Below the pieces are notes generated by a model, which was not told where the DNA came from, ran no database searches, and saw only the letters and a list, made by a program, of their open reading frames with translations. From Pomacea canaliculata (Eukaryota > Mollusca > Gastropoda > Architaenioglossa > Ampullariidae): a stretch of 64,000 bases of DNA. Positions within the stretch are counted from its first letter, which is position 1; each line of letters begins with the position of its first letter. The stretch is taken from positions 9,415,525 through 9,479,524 of the forward strand of contig NC_037593.1 in the NCBI RefSeq assembly GCF_003073045.1, in the 5' to 3' direction. This document shows positions 37,401-48,606 of the stretch, piece by piece. The translations under genes were made by a program, and so were the position numbers.

Positions 37401-40400
37401 ATTATGAATAATCTTGCACAATTTAAAGTGCTTTTGTTCCAATTTGGCATTCACTCTGATAGAGTAGGACTTCTTTGACCTTTTAAAGGGAATAATGTGT
37501 CATTTGTCCATTGTGATACATAGCTTAGGAGGAACAGTTACATTTGGTTACCTTGAATATTTTTTTCAAAACTGTAAATCTCTTTCGTTTTTCCCCTTCA
37601 CTTTATCGGTTGTTGAGGGCAACGTAAAATAAAATATGTAAAGAAATAGTTTTACAAACACTTTTATTTAGAAACCATTAGAAACATTAAAAGTCTCTCT
37701 CACACATTTATATTTTAAGTCATGTTTTAAAGAAAATCCTAAGACCTAAGGAAAAAATTATTTTACCCATTTTTAGTACAGTTCAAATAAAAGTGTGTAT
37801 AATTATTTTAAATTATTTTATTTTAAACTTTTTAGTCTCTTTGAATTTTGTTATTGATATTTTTTCGCTTTACTTTTTTTCACATTTCTAAAGGGTTGAG
37901 TCATTTAGGTGACATCATTTTAGAAAAGAGAAAATCTGTTGAGCAGCTTGATTCCTGTAGTTCTAATACCCTAACTCTAATTGGGTACCAAACATTTACT
38001 ACAACTGTTTGACTGCTTTGATGAGCCTTTTAATTTTATGTTTTGGGTTTTTTGTTGTATTTTTTTTTTAATGCAATCATCAAAGGGAAGGAACTATCCA
38101 AAAGTGGAATAAAGTCTGCATGTTTAAAGTTCTTGTTAAAATTTTACTTTTCCCAAGGAGGAAAATATAAAAAGAAATTATTTTACTGTTTGTAGACGGC
38201 TAGAAATGATTTAATATTGCATTGTCACTGGAAATGAGTAACTGCTGAAAATTTCAGACCTCTAGGATGATGAAAAGTGTGTGAAAAATTGATTACAAAA
38301 TTACAACAGACATGGTGACTTAAAGTGTGTTTAAAAAAAATTTGGTCTGTGCTTTTAGCATTGGACAGTCTACTAATGGCCTGGATCTCTGGATGATCTC
38401 TTTCGGAAAGAACCGCACTGATCGAGTGGTGCCCTCTGTGCTATTGGTGGGAAACATGCATGGTGATGAACCAGTAGGGAGAGAACTTCTGCTGCAGTTG
38501 AGCATTTCCCTGTGTGAGCAGTTATCTGAAAGATACATTGAAGAGGTGAGTTGAACTGATGGAGTAGCTTCCATGTAACAACTTCTGATCTGCTACCTTG
38601 ATTTCCACTTGATGCATAGAAAGACATTACACACAGATCATGTGGAGCAATAATTATTAGCAAAATCATTTGTCCCAGATTAAAGATTATGCAGATATAA
38701 AACAAAATATGTCTGAATTGAGTTTTTGAAAAAATTTGGTATGTCACAGTAACTTACCTAAACTCTTGTGAACCTTACTTGTAACTCGCACATTTACATT
38801 TGCTCACACAGAACTTCAAGGGCATTATAAATAGGCCTTGATAATTGGGTGATAAAGAATACAGACAAAATATTTTTTACTACTGCAGATTTATAATATA
38901 AATTGTTATTCTAAGTTCATATAATTATAACACCATATTCTTTCTTTCAGCTTCTGCTTGAAATAAACCTGCACATAATTCCTTCCATAAACCCCGATGG
39001 AGCTCAGCAATCTTCAGAAGGCAAATGTCAAAAGAGCAATGGTCACAACAATCCCAGAAATATTGATCTCGATGCTAGTTTTAAGTTGCCAGGTGAGAAT
39101 ACACATCAGTTGTCCTAATCAGTTGCCTTGCTGATAGATATGACCTTGCAAAATGGCACTAGAAATGTTATTGCTGTTGTCTTTTCCACTGTCTTGGTGG
39201 CTGCTGCAGTTGATGACAGTGTCTCTTTTTTTGTTTTTATGTCCAGAAAAACACGAGGAAATCCAATATGAAAAGGAGACAGATGCTATTGTAAAATGGC
39301 TGGATAGAAACTCTGTAACCCTTGCAGTATCCCTTCAGGGTGGCAACTCTTTCCTTACTTATCCTGCTGGAAGTGGTAAGTCTCTTTATGTAGGTTTGAA
39401 ATTTGATCACACCCATGTATACCCATGTCAGCAAACATCTAAACCTTAAAATTTCATCAAGTAACTTTTTGTATTATGTACATATGGTGATATTATGAAT
39501 TATATGCAGCAGAGCAATTTTAATTAATGCCTTTTGTTTCCAGCTGACAAATTGCCAGAAAATGCTTTGAAAATTCACCAGCACTTGGCTTCTGCCTATA
39601 TGAATGCCATGACCAGGCCTTCAGCACCAGATTCTAGCTTCTGTGACGTCAAGCTTAGTAAGTACTCTCTAATGTGGTCAGATGCTTTGTCATAGATATT
39701 TATAGATTTAAAGTCCTAGCTAAGTGCTCATCCAGATTACCCGAAATATTGAAAAAAAGTACCACAAAAACCAGCCTGTTATTGAAAACCTCATGATTAT
39801 ATGTTGTGTTTTTCCAAAATCACACCTGGTGACATGATAGATTTTTACAAATAGCATTGTAAATGCTGATGGCGAGGTTATCAAAGTGCAAATCTGTACA
39901 AAATGATGAAAAATTCTCAGTGCAAAGTTTTGTGCAAACTGATTGAGTCCTGCATGTTGTCTATTTGTAAAGCTAGGATTATGCTATGCACAGACCCTGT
40001 CTTGTTTTTCTCTCTTTCTGGAAATGAGGGGGCTGGCGCATGAGACATTATTTCAGTTTGGAAAAATGTAGATAGGATTTGTAAAGCAGTGTGAGCCTGA
40101 CTTTAGGCAAGGAACAGCATGATGTAAGTTGTATAATGATGATAATGATAATGAAGATGATTACTACTACTATGATGTGCTTAGGGCACTTTGCGTAACT
40201 TGTTTATATTATGTTTGCTACTGCATGTTATTGTTTTCTCGAGATGTATAGCTATAGATGTATAGTTGCCAGTAGTAATGGCTCTGGTATTGCATGTAAT
40301 CCTGACAGCTGATGTGAACAGCAGCAGCATCCAGGGCACTGAGAGAGGAATTCATTCTGGGTCCTTTGCGGTAAGTCTAGGTTTCTATTATGTTTCTACA

Positions 40401-42593
40401 AGACAGACTCTGAGAAAAATGTAATTCACTCAACATTTGTGGTAATGTATTTATTAAAGCAAAAAACAAAAGCCAAGATGCAGACTTCTCAGAATGCATG
40501 AAACAACTGACTATAGTGCATGTGCCCTTTTCTCCATGTTCCAGAGATCTTTTACAGAAAATTGCTGGAACGTCTTTTAATTCCTTGGTGAAGCTCAGCT
40601 GGGTGCTTGTTGTCATCAGGGTTAATTATTAATGTCAACACATCAGCTTTTCTCTCACAGATACCTGTAATACACCAAAGGAAAAAAAAAATGTTGAAAA
40701 ATCAATTCCTTATGAGCTGCTACCTACTAATTGCCCTCTGGAATAAGTAAAGTTGCATCATTATTAATTTTCCTCTTTCTAGGATTATGTGTATTTGCAA
40801 AGCCACAGCCCATTTCTGACTGTGTATGCTGGTTGCTGCCGTTACCCAACAGCTGACCATCTGCAGGAAATGTGGCACCAGCATCAGCAGCCCCTCATGT
40901 CCCTTCTGCTTGAGGTGAGTCAAAACACTAAATCATCAAGAAAAACAAAAGTAGTCCCTTGTCATTATGGTTGTAGGAGAGAAAGGTTTTATAGCCCTCT
41001 TATCAGCTAGCTGAGGGCCAGCTTTTGTGAGGGTGGGGGCTATCTCCTCTCCCTCTCTGCACTACTTCTCAGCCCTCTACAAAATTGGATACACTGCTCT
41101 AAAAAATTTAGCTAAGACACGACAGCAGGATGTTAAGCCATGAATTTAGTGGTAACAAAGGTAGAGAATATCTGCTTTGATATTAGTCATATTTGAAAAT
41201 AATGCAGATGAAACTGTGAATGTGATTTTGATGCCATGCCAGAGGCATCATACAGGGTATTGTCTGCTGTGGTACAGTGACCTCTTGCTAATTTGTCTTT
41301 TAGATTCGACGTGGCGTATATGGGCAAGTCATCAACAAGCAAACCGGAGTTGCTGTGAACAAAGGTTTTGTGAAAGTCGACAAGTCTAACATCCTTGCCA
41401 ACATCAACAGCAATGGCCAGTACAGCCTTTATCTTCCACCAGGAGAGTATGACCTGCAGATCTATGCAGATGGATACCATGAAAATAAAAAGGTGAGTCA
41501 AATGGATTTTTCATGCAGTAATAACAATCCTTGAAGTGCATGTGGTAATATGAACAGCCATACTGGCCATACAACACACTCAATTTTGTAGTATCCAACA
41601 GATGTGTCTGGTACATTTGTTTGCATGAACATGGTTAAAAAAAGACAAATTTATCCTTCGATGATGATGTATTTAATATGCTACACGTCAAAGTATAATA
41701 CAGTAATGTGGCTGTCATAATATGACTTCATACTTTTGTGGTGCTTGGGTCCAGCAAACTTTGAATAAAGAAAATAATCAGATGTGTCTGATTTTGACTT
41801 CATATTAAGAGGTGTTTCAGTACAAGTGAGCAAAAATGCAACAAATATGGGGCCTTCTATAGACATGTGTCACATGAAATGAATCATGACAATGGCATGA
41901 AGGGGCTAGACCGTGAAGCTATATGTCATTTTCTGCACCAGGTGGCCAGGGTGATGCATGGTGTGCATGCAGTGAAGTTGGTTGTAGAGCTTGAGCCATA
42001 CGTCACCATCCTAGGCATGCCCCCTGCCCTCTTTGTCACCATTGCAAGTGAGTGTAGTCCCCCTGACATGTTGCATACATCTAGTTTAGTGGTATTGTGA
42101 ATATACAAAATGCCTTTGTTTTTGATTTTTACATTTTTAACTTTCTCAATATGTAATATTTTAGAATTTGATGAAAATTTAGTAATTTCAGTTTAATTGA
42201 AAGTGAACTCAGAACTAGCTTTTTTTTTTTATTTTAATCAAATCTGTCTACTGCTTGTTAATTCAAGATTTACATTTTTTTTTTCCCCTCTGTCACTCAG
42301 GTGTCTTAGGATTCCTGAGTCTAATGATCGTCACTGGCGTCATTTGTGTCCGCAATCGGTCCAGGCTGCATTACAACCAGCTTGGCTTTCGTCCTGTGCG
42401 TAATAGTGATGATGATGAAGAAGAAGATGATTATAATGGCAATGAAGATTTTTTCCATGGTCATAGTAGTTCTAATGGGTGGCCCCCAAAAGCCGAAGCT
42501 CGCGCAGCAGATATTTTCAGAGATAACCCAAGTGATGATGAGGATGGAGATGAACATAGTTTATTTGAAAAGCATTTGTTTACAAAAAAGTGA
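22779..42593 (+). CDS. CPD: Carboxypeptidase D, four-domain form (1,715 aa)
   Basis: Type I membrane metallocarboxypeptidase (M14B) of the Golgi/secretory route, expected to remove C-terminal Arg/Lys from processed peptides. Exons: 22779-23637, 24291-24433, 25053-25222, 25380-25463, 25860-26194, 26442-26633, 26948-27231, 27640-27739, 27913-28055, 28674-28843, 29549-29952, 30567-30727, 32828-32916, 35433-35661, 36051-36159, 36304-36453, 36730-36901, 38359-38545, 38951-39092, 39247-39375, 39544-39657, 40309-40370, 40783-40914, 41304-41492, 41942-42047, 42301-42593. Every junction is GT-AG and in phase. The start ATG sits in a good context (AAGATGG) and opens a hydrophobic signal segment. Domains I and II keep all metal and catalytic residues; III and IV do not. 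A transmembrane helix (about 1611-1635) and an 80-residue acidic tail follow. Vertebrate CPD has three domains and about 1,380 residues; the fourth fits the form I recall from Aplysia. Intron 12 holds LINE debris; intron 13 holds a transposase relic and an LTR scrap. Confidence 0.93.
25860..29647 (+). CDS. CPD: CPD exons 5-11: domain II, catalytically complete
   Basis: Preceded by a linker, domain II keeps His542 and Glu545 ([10 protein letters not shown]), Asn612-Arg613 (DIDLNRNF), His651 (NLHGG) and the catalytic Glu741 (FELTIEMGC). Exons 9 and 10 are 143 and 170 bases, identical in length to exons 2 and 3 of domain I, a direct trace of internal duplication. The transthyretin-like part runs into exon 11, which also opens domain III. 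Confidence 0.92.
29648..36805 (+). CDS. CPD: CPD exons 11-17: domain III, catalytically dead
   Basis: The zinc motif reads [10 protein letters not shown], so the first His ligand is Asn942. The second His motif reads LGSGG instead of NLHGG, and the catalytic Glu position before the CCKYP block is lost (AYIECCKYP). The domain remains open and correctly spliced over seven exons, so its fold appears to be kept. Loss of activity in domain III is also known from vertebrate CPD, where it is thought to serve binding. Confidence 0.88.
30940..32060 (+). mobile_element. Degraded LINE endonuclease-side fragment in CPD intron 12
   Basis: Translated piecewise, the plus strand shows [11 protein letters not shown]...TTVQVYAST, matching the RLxxIRIxA...xTIVQVYAPT block of APE-type LINE endonucleases. 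Further on come [11 protein letters not shown] and then ENWIEGQC, blocks of the linker before the reverse transcriptase. Order and spacing are right, but many stops and frame changes separate the pieces. No reverse transcriptase follows. Start and end are approximate. Confidence 0.5.
33180..33620 (+). mobile_element. Possible LTR-retrotransposon 5' scrap (Ty3/gypsy-like fossil)
   Basis: An AT-rich stretch ends at a TGGTGGCAGAAGTGG word of the kind that follows the 5' LTR in gypsy-like elements (primer-binding area). About 45 bases on begins a short gag-like start ([11 protein letters not shown]...WSEWK). No further gag, pol or second LTR is seen, so it is a broken fragment. Assignment is tentative. 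Confidence 0.3.
34280..35390 (+). mobile_element. Mutator-like transposase relic in CPD intron 13
   Basis: A 142-codon open stretch (34503-34931) contains [14 protein letters not shown], which matches the conserved VSFDGTWxKRG block of the Mutator-like transposase domain found widely in invertebrate genomes. [11 protein letters not shown] word about 200 bases upstream fits the CxxC knuckle that precedes it in those proteins. A second open stretch (35032-35385) may be its C-terminal part. Breaks between the pieces and missing catalytic regions show it is dead. I did not find terminal inverted repeats. Confidence 0.45.
36806..41492 (+). CDS. CPD: CPD exons 17-24: domain IV, first zinc pair kept, other residues lost
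   Basis: The first metal motif is intact ([11 protein letters not shown], His1299 and Glu1302). However, the substrate motif is IDLDAS in place of IDLNRD, the third His is Gln (SLQGG), and the catalytic Glu is replaced in the block before CCRYP ([10 protein letters not shown]). Peptidase activity is therefore not expected. Exon 24 encodes a transthyretin-like beta domain ending before the membrane-proximal exon. Confidence 0.87.
41942..42593 (+). CDS. CPD: CPD exons 25-26: membrane anchor and cytoplasmic tail
   Basis: Exon 25 ends in a hydrophobic run (ALFVTIA) that continues in exon 26 ([17 protein letters not shown]) to form one transmembrane helix, stopped by RNRSR. The tail of about 80 residues carries two acidic clusters (DDDEEEDD and DDEDGDE) and a terminal FEKHLFTKK. 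Acidic clusters in CPD and furin tails direct trans-Golgi recycling; a similar role here is an inference. Confidence 0.88.
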
Positions 42594-42851
42594 CCTTCAA
42601 GGTGTAAACATAATCTTGTTATTCTTTTTACAATCATGCTGTGTTCAGGATACTGTATATTAATATAAATGATTTAGAGGATGGAGAAGTCTCTGTCCAT
42701 TTTACTCCATTTTTTTTCAGATTACAAGGCAAATTGTTGGCAATGCTTTAAACCTGGGAAAATTTCACCACTCAAGTGGGTGTTGTTTAAAGCCAGTGTA
42801 AAAATCCTTCACAGTCCCACATGAACATGCCTGTGTTTTATTGCTGCATAT

Positions 42852-42857
42852 AATAAA
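42852..42857 (+). terminator. CPD: Candidate poly(A) signal for CPD
   Basis: AATAAA about 260 bases after the CPD stop codon. Later hexamers exist, so a longer 3' UTR is possible. Confidence 0.4.
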
Positions 42858-43848
42858 GAATGTGATGAAAACAGCTTAAAAGGAAGGAAAACATTGAAAC
42901 AGCAAATAACGAGGTCTTCCGTTGCCTTTGTATAGTCTTTCATCTCCTAAACCTCTCTCCGTTTCCATTTCTTTGTGATCTACCTGTAGGAGATAGCTTT
43001 CTTACATTATGGAAATGTTTGGAGAGACATTTTCCTGAGTGCCTTCTGTATTGGTGGAAATTAGAAGCTCAGGTAATATGAAAGTTGACTGTTTTCTTAA
43101 GATATTGCTCACTTCCTATTTTTTATATGTGATTTCAGAGGAGTCTTTATATATATATATGAACCATGTATGCCTTAGTTACAACAATCCAAAATTTCAG
43201 TTACACAAGTAAATTTTGTGACTGATTTTTTTTTTTATGTTGCGTTAAAAATAGAGGTATTACATGCTTGATGTCTGATCATGTACATGTCAGGGTTTTA
43301 CTGCAGCTTGTGTGGTTATGGCACGAACTGTACTCACTGGAGCTGAAGAGTCATATGCCATATCAAGTCTTACACATTTTCCATACTTTTTTGGATTTTT
43401 GTCATTGTTTTTATGTTTCTTATGAAGTTTTTTATTTTTAGTATTTTATTTTTGATGGAATTTGGTAGATAACCACCGTATCTACCATTGCCACCTTTAT
43501 TTGTATCACATCCTTATGTAGCTGACATATTTGAAATTACAACCTCCTGAAAAAAAGACTCTTTCTGTATGCAAAAATCAGGAATTTTAAGACAAAAAAA
43601 AAAAAAGCTATTGTCCTAAGGCTGGAGCTGTTAAGGCTTTTAAAGTTCTGTCAATCAAGACAGCGGAAGTGTGTTTAGGTAAGAACAGATTTGACTGCAG
43701 ACAACTGGAGGTCAAGCGAGTTGACCTGGGAGTTAGTGGTAGTGTTAAGGGGGAGAAAGGCTACAACAGACTTCTTTTAAATTATAAATCAGATTTTGGC
43801 AAATTCATTCAAAAGCTCTTCCATGTTTTACCTGCCTAATTATTTCCA

Positions 43849-43851
<3 letters not shown>

Positions 43852-43887
<36 letters not shown>
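43852..43887. repeat. T36 homopolymer
   Basis: Thirty-six consecutive T on the plus strand, the longest homopolymer in the window and a likely site of length uncertainty in sequencing. Confidence 0.95.
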
Positions 43888-43888
<1 letters not shown>

Positions 43889-44101
43889 GTGCTGTCTGTC
43901 AAAATACCTTTCTCCATAGTTACAACTTTTTCATTTTTTTAAATGAATTTCTATGGTGGTTTTGTGAAAAAACGTCAGCAGGCCAATAGTGGTGTAAGGC
44001 TTGATTGCCAGGGTCGTTTCAGTCTAGAGTTTTACATGCTGGTGTGCATTTTGCCTAGGCTATGTTAGTGCTTTGCTCAGCTTTCATGCTTCGCTCTAGA
44101 G

Positions 44102-44538
44102 CAGGGGTGGGAAAGGGTCATACTATAATGCACAGACTATACACAATTATCAAATTAAAAATTAGCCTGCTAGAATTGGTTGCACTGTAGTTTTGCCAGA
44201 GTGTGTTAACACTTTGCAACATATACACCCCAATCCTGCCTTACACTGACTCCTCTGATTCAGCACAATACATGCAGACAGGCTGCGGGCAGCCGACGAG
44301 GAGTATATGTATCTGTCCTGTCATGTACTTGTGTATCCTACCTATCCCATAATAGACATTCCTTGCTTATCCCTCAAAATTTATGTTATGATAATGATTT
44401 GTTTAATATAAATTTGTTTCTATGAAAAAAGATTCATTAAAAAGGTCCTAGATTTATTGAATTTTAAGTCCCACCTGCAGTTGCCTTGGCCAGGCCAGGT
44501 CAAATGATTTTACAGACGCCAGACATCCCCCACCCCTG
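44102..44538. mobile_element. hAT-type MITE (437 bp)
   Basis: Ends are CAGGGGTGGG and its inverted copy (10 bases exact), flanked by a perfect 8-base duplication CTCTAGAG at 44094-44101 and 44539-44546. The CAGGGGTGGG terminus is typical of hAT elements. It has no transposase reading frame. Confidence 0.88.
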
Positions 44539-45793
44539 CTCTAGAGGGATAATTTACGGTATAAGTAATGTTGGTGAACATGGTATACTTTGTTATACAT
44601 TCAAAGAGTTTGAGTTACCTATGTACAAATGGTTAGGTCCATACAACAGTACCATTCTGTTGCTGTGCTTTATGTGATGATGTATACATAGATCTGCAGA
44701 ATCCTTGGCCACACTGCTGATGTTTACTACAGGTTGATGTTAATGGCTTGGTTTGAATATTTTTTAAATCAAATCAATACTAAACTATTTATGAATGATT
44801 GGTGATGGCTAACATGTTTGTTCCAATATTTTAGGTAATTGTCCCTTTGGTGGTGGTGATGTAATGGGACTGTGTATTTCTTCAGAATTCAGACATAAAA
44901 CTATTGAGCTTGAGCTTGAGTCTTATAGCTAAGAAATTTTTGATTTGATAATTTTGAGGGCCTCAAATAGTTAAAAGATTATGCAATCATTTTTAATGTG
45001 CAGACAGCAAATATAAGATCTTGAAAAAAAATTATCAAATATTAGTGCAAAGCTGCATAAGCATTACTATCTCCTTTCCAGATAGATCCCCATAAATTTC
45101 TAAGAGTGAATAGCTTTATGGTTTCCATCATTTACAAAAAAAAAAAAAAGGCACAAGGCACAGATGTTGGCCTAAGCTGTTCCAAGACAAGAGTGTGTTT
45201 CAGATCATATATACAATTATCTAATTTGTTGTTGCATCATTTGGAACTGGTTATGTAATGCATTTGACACAGTCTTTGTAAATGCATTTAAGTATTTCAT
45301 GGAAATCAAATTGTTTCAATTGATCTTGACTTTCAGAGAGTATGACACATCATTGCTTGCAAAACGGATAAAAATTCATGCCAAGGAATAAACTCTACTT
45401 AATTATTTACTTCCTGTGTGGCAGAAATTGACACACTTAAGTCAAACATGACAGGCTGTCATTATGTCTTTGCAAAGATTGGTTGCTGTGTTCTTTAGAT
45501 TTTGTTGGGAAAAGCAGGCCACAGAAAAAGTGGGAGAATAAGTATTATTATTAATTTTACATCTCAGTGGCACACTGCTAATCTAAAATGGATACAAGAT
45601 TTTGATGATATGCCCATTTAACAATTAAGTTATTTGAAACTGTTGGTAAAGAGTTACACAAATCAGTAACTTAAATTTGATAAAAATCACTGTCCACAAA
45701 CTGACTTGTATTACTATCCAACAGAAAAAAGTTTTTTTCTGTCCTTATGTACAGCATACAAACATAACATCTATGCTATTGTATAATCTATAA

Positions 45794-45980
45794 CAGTGGT
45801 TCTTAACCGGGGTTCGATTGAACCCTAGGGGTTCGGTGAGTCAGTCTCAGGGGTTCGGCGGAGCCTCCGCCACAGAGGTCAAGACACACCCGCAATTCGT
45901 GAGGACACTAAAGAAGGGTTCGGTGAATGTGCATATAAAACTTGTGGGTTCGGTACCTCAAACAAGGTTAAGAACCACTG
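45794..45980. mobile_element. hAT-type MITE (187 bp) with perfect 15-bp TIRs
   Basis: CAGTGGTTCTTAACC at the left is exactly inverted at the right. The flanking 8-base duplication ATCTATAA (45786-45793 and 45981-45988) is exact, so insertion is probably fairly recent. The inside is GC-richer than the surroundings, with repeated GGTTCGG words. Confidence 0.92.
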
Positions 45981-48109
45981 ATCTATAACCACCTAGTGCT
46001 TTTTCTTTCCATGCCTTTTTTTTATAATTTTTTTGTTACTGAGTGTTATAGACTAATATCAGCTGTTGTTTGCTTTTGTGTTGCCCACTGTTTTGTGTAT
46101 TTGAATGCTCTGAAGTCATGAAAATATTTTAACATAAAATAGCACAACCAAGGGGTGCATTTCCAACCAGTCTGAAAAATAAAATTACTCTAGATAAACA
46201 AGTGCAGTCTAAAAGAATTTTGCACCTTTGGTTGATTCCTGCATAGGAATGTGGGCATTGGATGTAGTTATTCTTTACTTGGAACATTCCTTAACAGATG
46301 TTAACATGTTTGTTCACATCATGAAAATATGTGCTTGTAAGATTCACAGGTTTCAATTTAGAGTAATTGGTCTTGATCATGTGGCATATTTTGGAACCAT
46401 TTCATACTTTTTTGCTGGAACACTGATCAGTGCCTTACCAAATTTGTGTGGATAGACATGTACAGTGACATGTTTTTTATATATATAATTTGAATACAGG
46501 TGAGAGCTTTGTTGTCGTTTAGTTTTAAAACCTAAATATTTGTTGTTGCCTTGTTTTGAGCCCCTCACTGTGAAGGTACACTTCCATTCCTTAATGTCCC
46601 CACAATGACTTTCAGACTGCATGACTGCTGAGACTTTTAACAGAGGTGGAGAAGGTTAACTGCTTAGTGATATGTAATGTATTCATTTCTTTCATTTAGT
46701 TGCCAAACCCATGTAAGGGTATATTGTTCCACTGTTTATTTCTATGAATAGTGTGTGTGTGAGAGAGAGAGAGGTCATTAAAAAGAGAAGTTAAATTTGT
46801 CTTAAATTCAAGCATTTATGGCAACAGAATATAAAGACCTGAACTCTAAAGTGATTTTAAGAAACCGGACAGCTGAAAATATGCAATTTCTAATATACTC
46901 AACTCAGATCAGGATGGGCACCATTCTTTTTTCTGTGTGGTTTTACAAGACTGTTGCCAGATGAAGCAGATTATTTTTTTTTTAAATCTACAGCTCACCA
47001 GAAAGTTGATATACAGTGATCAGGCCATTCCTCACAGCAGACTACTGCGCTGATCTGGGTATGGGTGCAGTGCAAATTGTTAGCTTAATATCTAAAAGCC
47101 CAGCTGTCAGCTAAACCTACACTAATATTTTGAAAGCATTTTTGCTAACTGCTTTGATGTTGTCTTTCCAGCTAGTGGTTTACTTGCACCCAGTCCCTGG
47201 CTGCTGCACAGCCTACAGTACAAGACTTAAGGGGTTGTAGGATTACAAATGGTACATTAGACCCAAGTGCCTGAAAGCTGGGCATTCTCATTTTTTTTTA
47301 AACATTTTTTTTTCATGCATTGTAGATTTATTTGATTATCATGAAACACCTAACTGTGAGAGGTTTGTGTTATGCCATGTTATTCACAAGAAAAATTACA
47401 GCTTCTATAAATCCAATTCAAACATTTAATTTTGAGTTAGATCTATGTTTTTCTGTTTAAAAAATAGTCTTATGGGCTTTTGAATTTTAAAAAGTTAAGT
47501 TTATGTGAACTATAACCCTTTTTTCTTCAGAATAACATGTCACATTTGTTCTATTTTGATGATATTAACAACATATTTAATTTTACGCAGAGCAAGATAA
47601 CGAAATAATTCAATTCAAAACATATGGTTGTGTTTCACAAAGCATTTATGATGATGGCGTAAGGAAAATCACACAGCTTTTGGGGACAAAAAATTGTCGG
47701 GTCAGTGTGTTGTGCAAGTGACATTGGATATAAACATAGTAACAAACTATGTAATATATAATAAACAAATCTGAGAATGTCTTTCATGGACCAAAATTCA
47801 CTGGATAGGCAACTTTCAAACAGACTATCTGTACAATAATTTGTATCTATTATATATGTATATATTGTATATGTATCTATTACCCAAACAATTTAAGTAC
47901 TGCAGTATCATCACTAAAAATACTAGAAGGCAAGGAAAACAAGGTCAAAATCAAGGGGAACAAAGCTGAAACATGGTGTGGATACTAACATTCAAAATTA
48001 AGACTGCAAGAAGAGGGATAAAAGAATCTATTAAGAAACAAAGTTCACCAGCAAGCAATGTAGACCCAACTTGGCAACACATTATGAAGAGATAAATCAG
48101 TTATGGCTA

Positions 48110-48606
48110 CAGTGTTCCCTCGTTTATCGCGGGGGGGATAGGTTCCAAGACCAGCCGCGATAAACGAATTTCCACAAATTAGGAACATACATGCAATAAT
48201 AATATATACATGTAAAACAATATCATGCTAGTGTAAAGTAATATATTAATCATAGTATTAATACAGTACAATAACACTTAAGTGTAATAAAAATATAACT
48301 GTACTCAAAGAAACCCAAAAAACTGATGCGAGATGGGAGATACCAATCATGGCTCGTCGTTTACGCAGAGCAATGGATTTCTCATACACAATTATTTCTT
48401 TCGTCTGACTATCTACAAAATTACCATGATATTTTAAAGGAAATACTAATATAGCTAAATTTTTCGTCCTTTTCCTGTTGAAATATCTATGGTATTTTGT
48501 AGAACTATAATTCCCAGCGCGGAAGTATCGATCGATACTTCACTCCAAAAAACCGCGAAGTAGTGAATCCGCGATAGATGAACCGCGAAGTAGCGAGGGA
48601 ACACTG
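48110..48606. mobile_element. pogo/Tigger-like MITE (497 bp)
   Basis: Left end CAGTGTTCCCTCGTTTATCG and right end (inverted) CAGTGTTCCCTCGCTACTTC share 13 exact terminal bases. The flank is TA on both sides, the mariner/pogo target duplication, and the CCCTCG...GCGG...GGTTCCAAGACC start is like Tigger-type elements. The interior is AT-rich and noncoding. Confidence 0.85.

Noticed and set aside
38320-38747. Minus-strand open stretches opposite CPD exon 18
   Set aside because: Shadows of the CPD coding strand; exon 18 joins in phase and holds the conserved HGDE motif.
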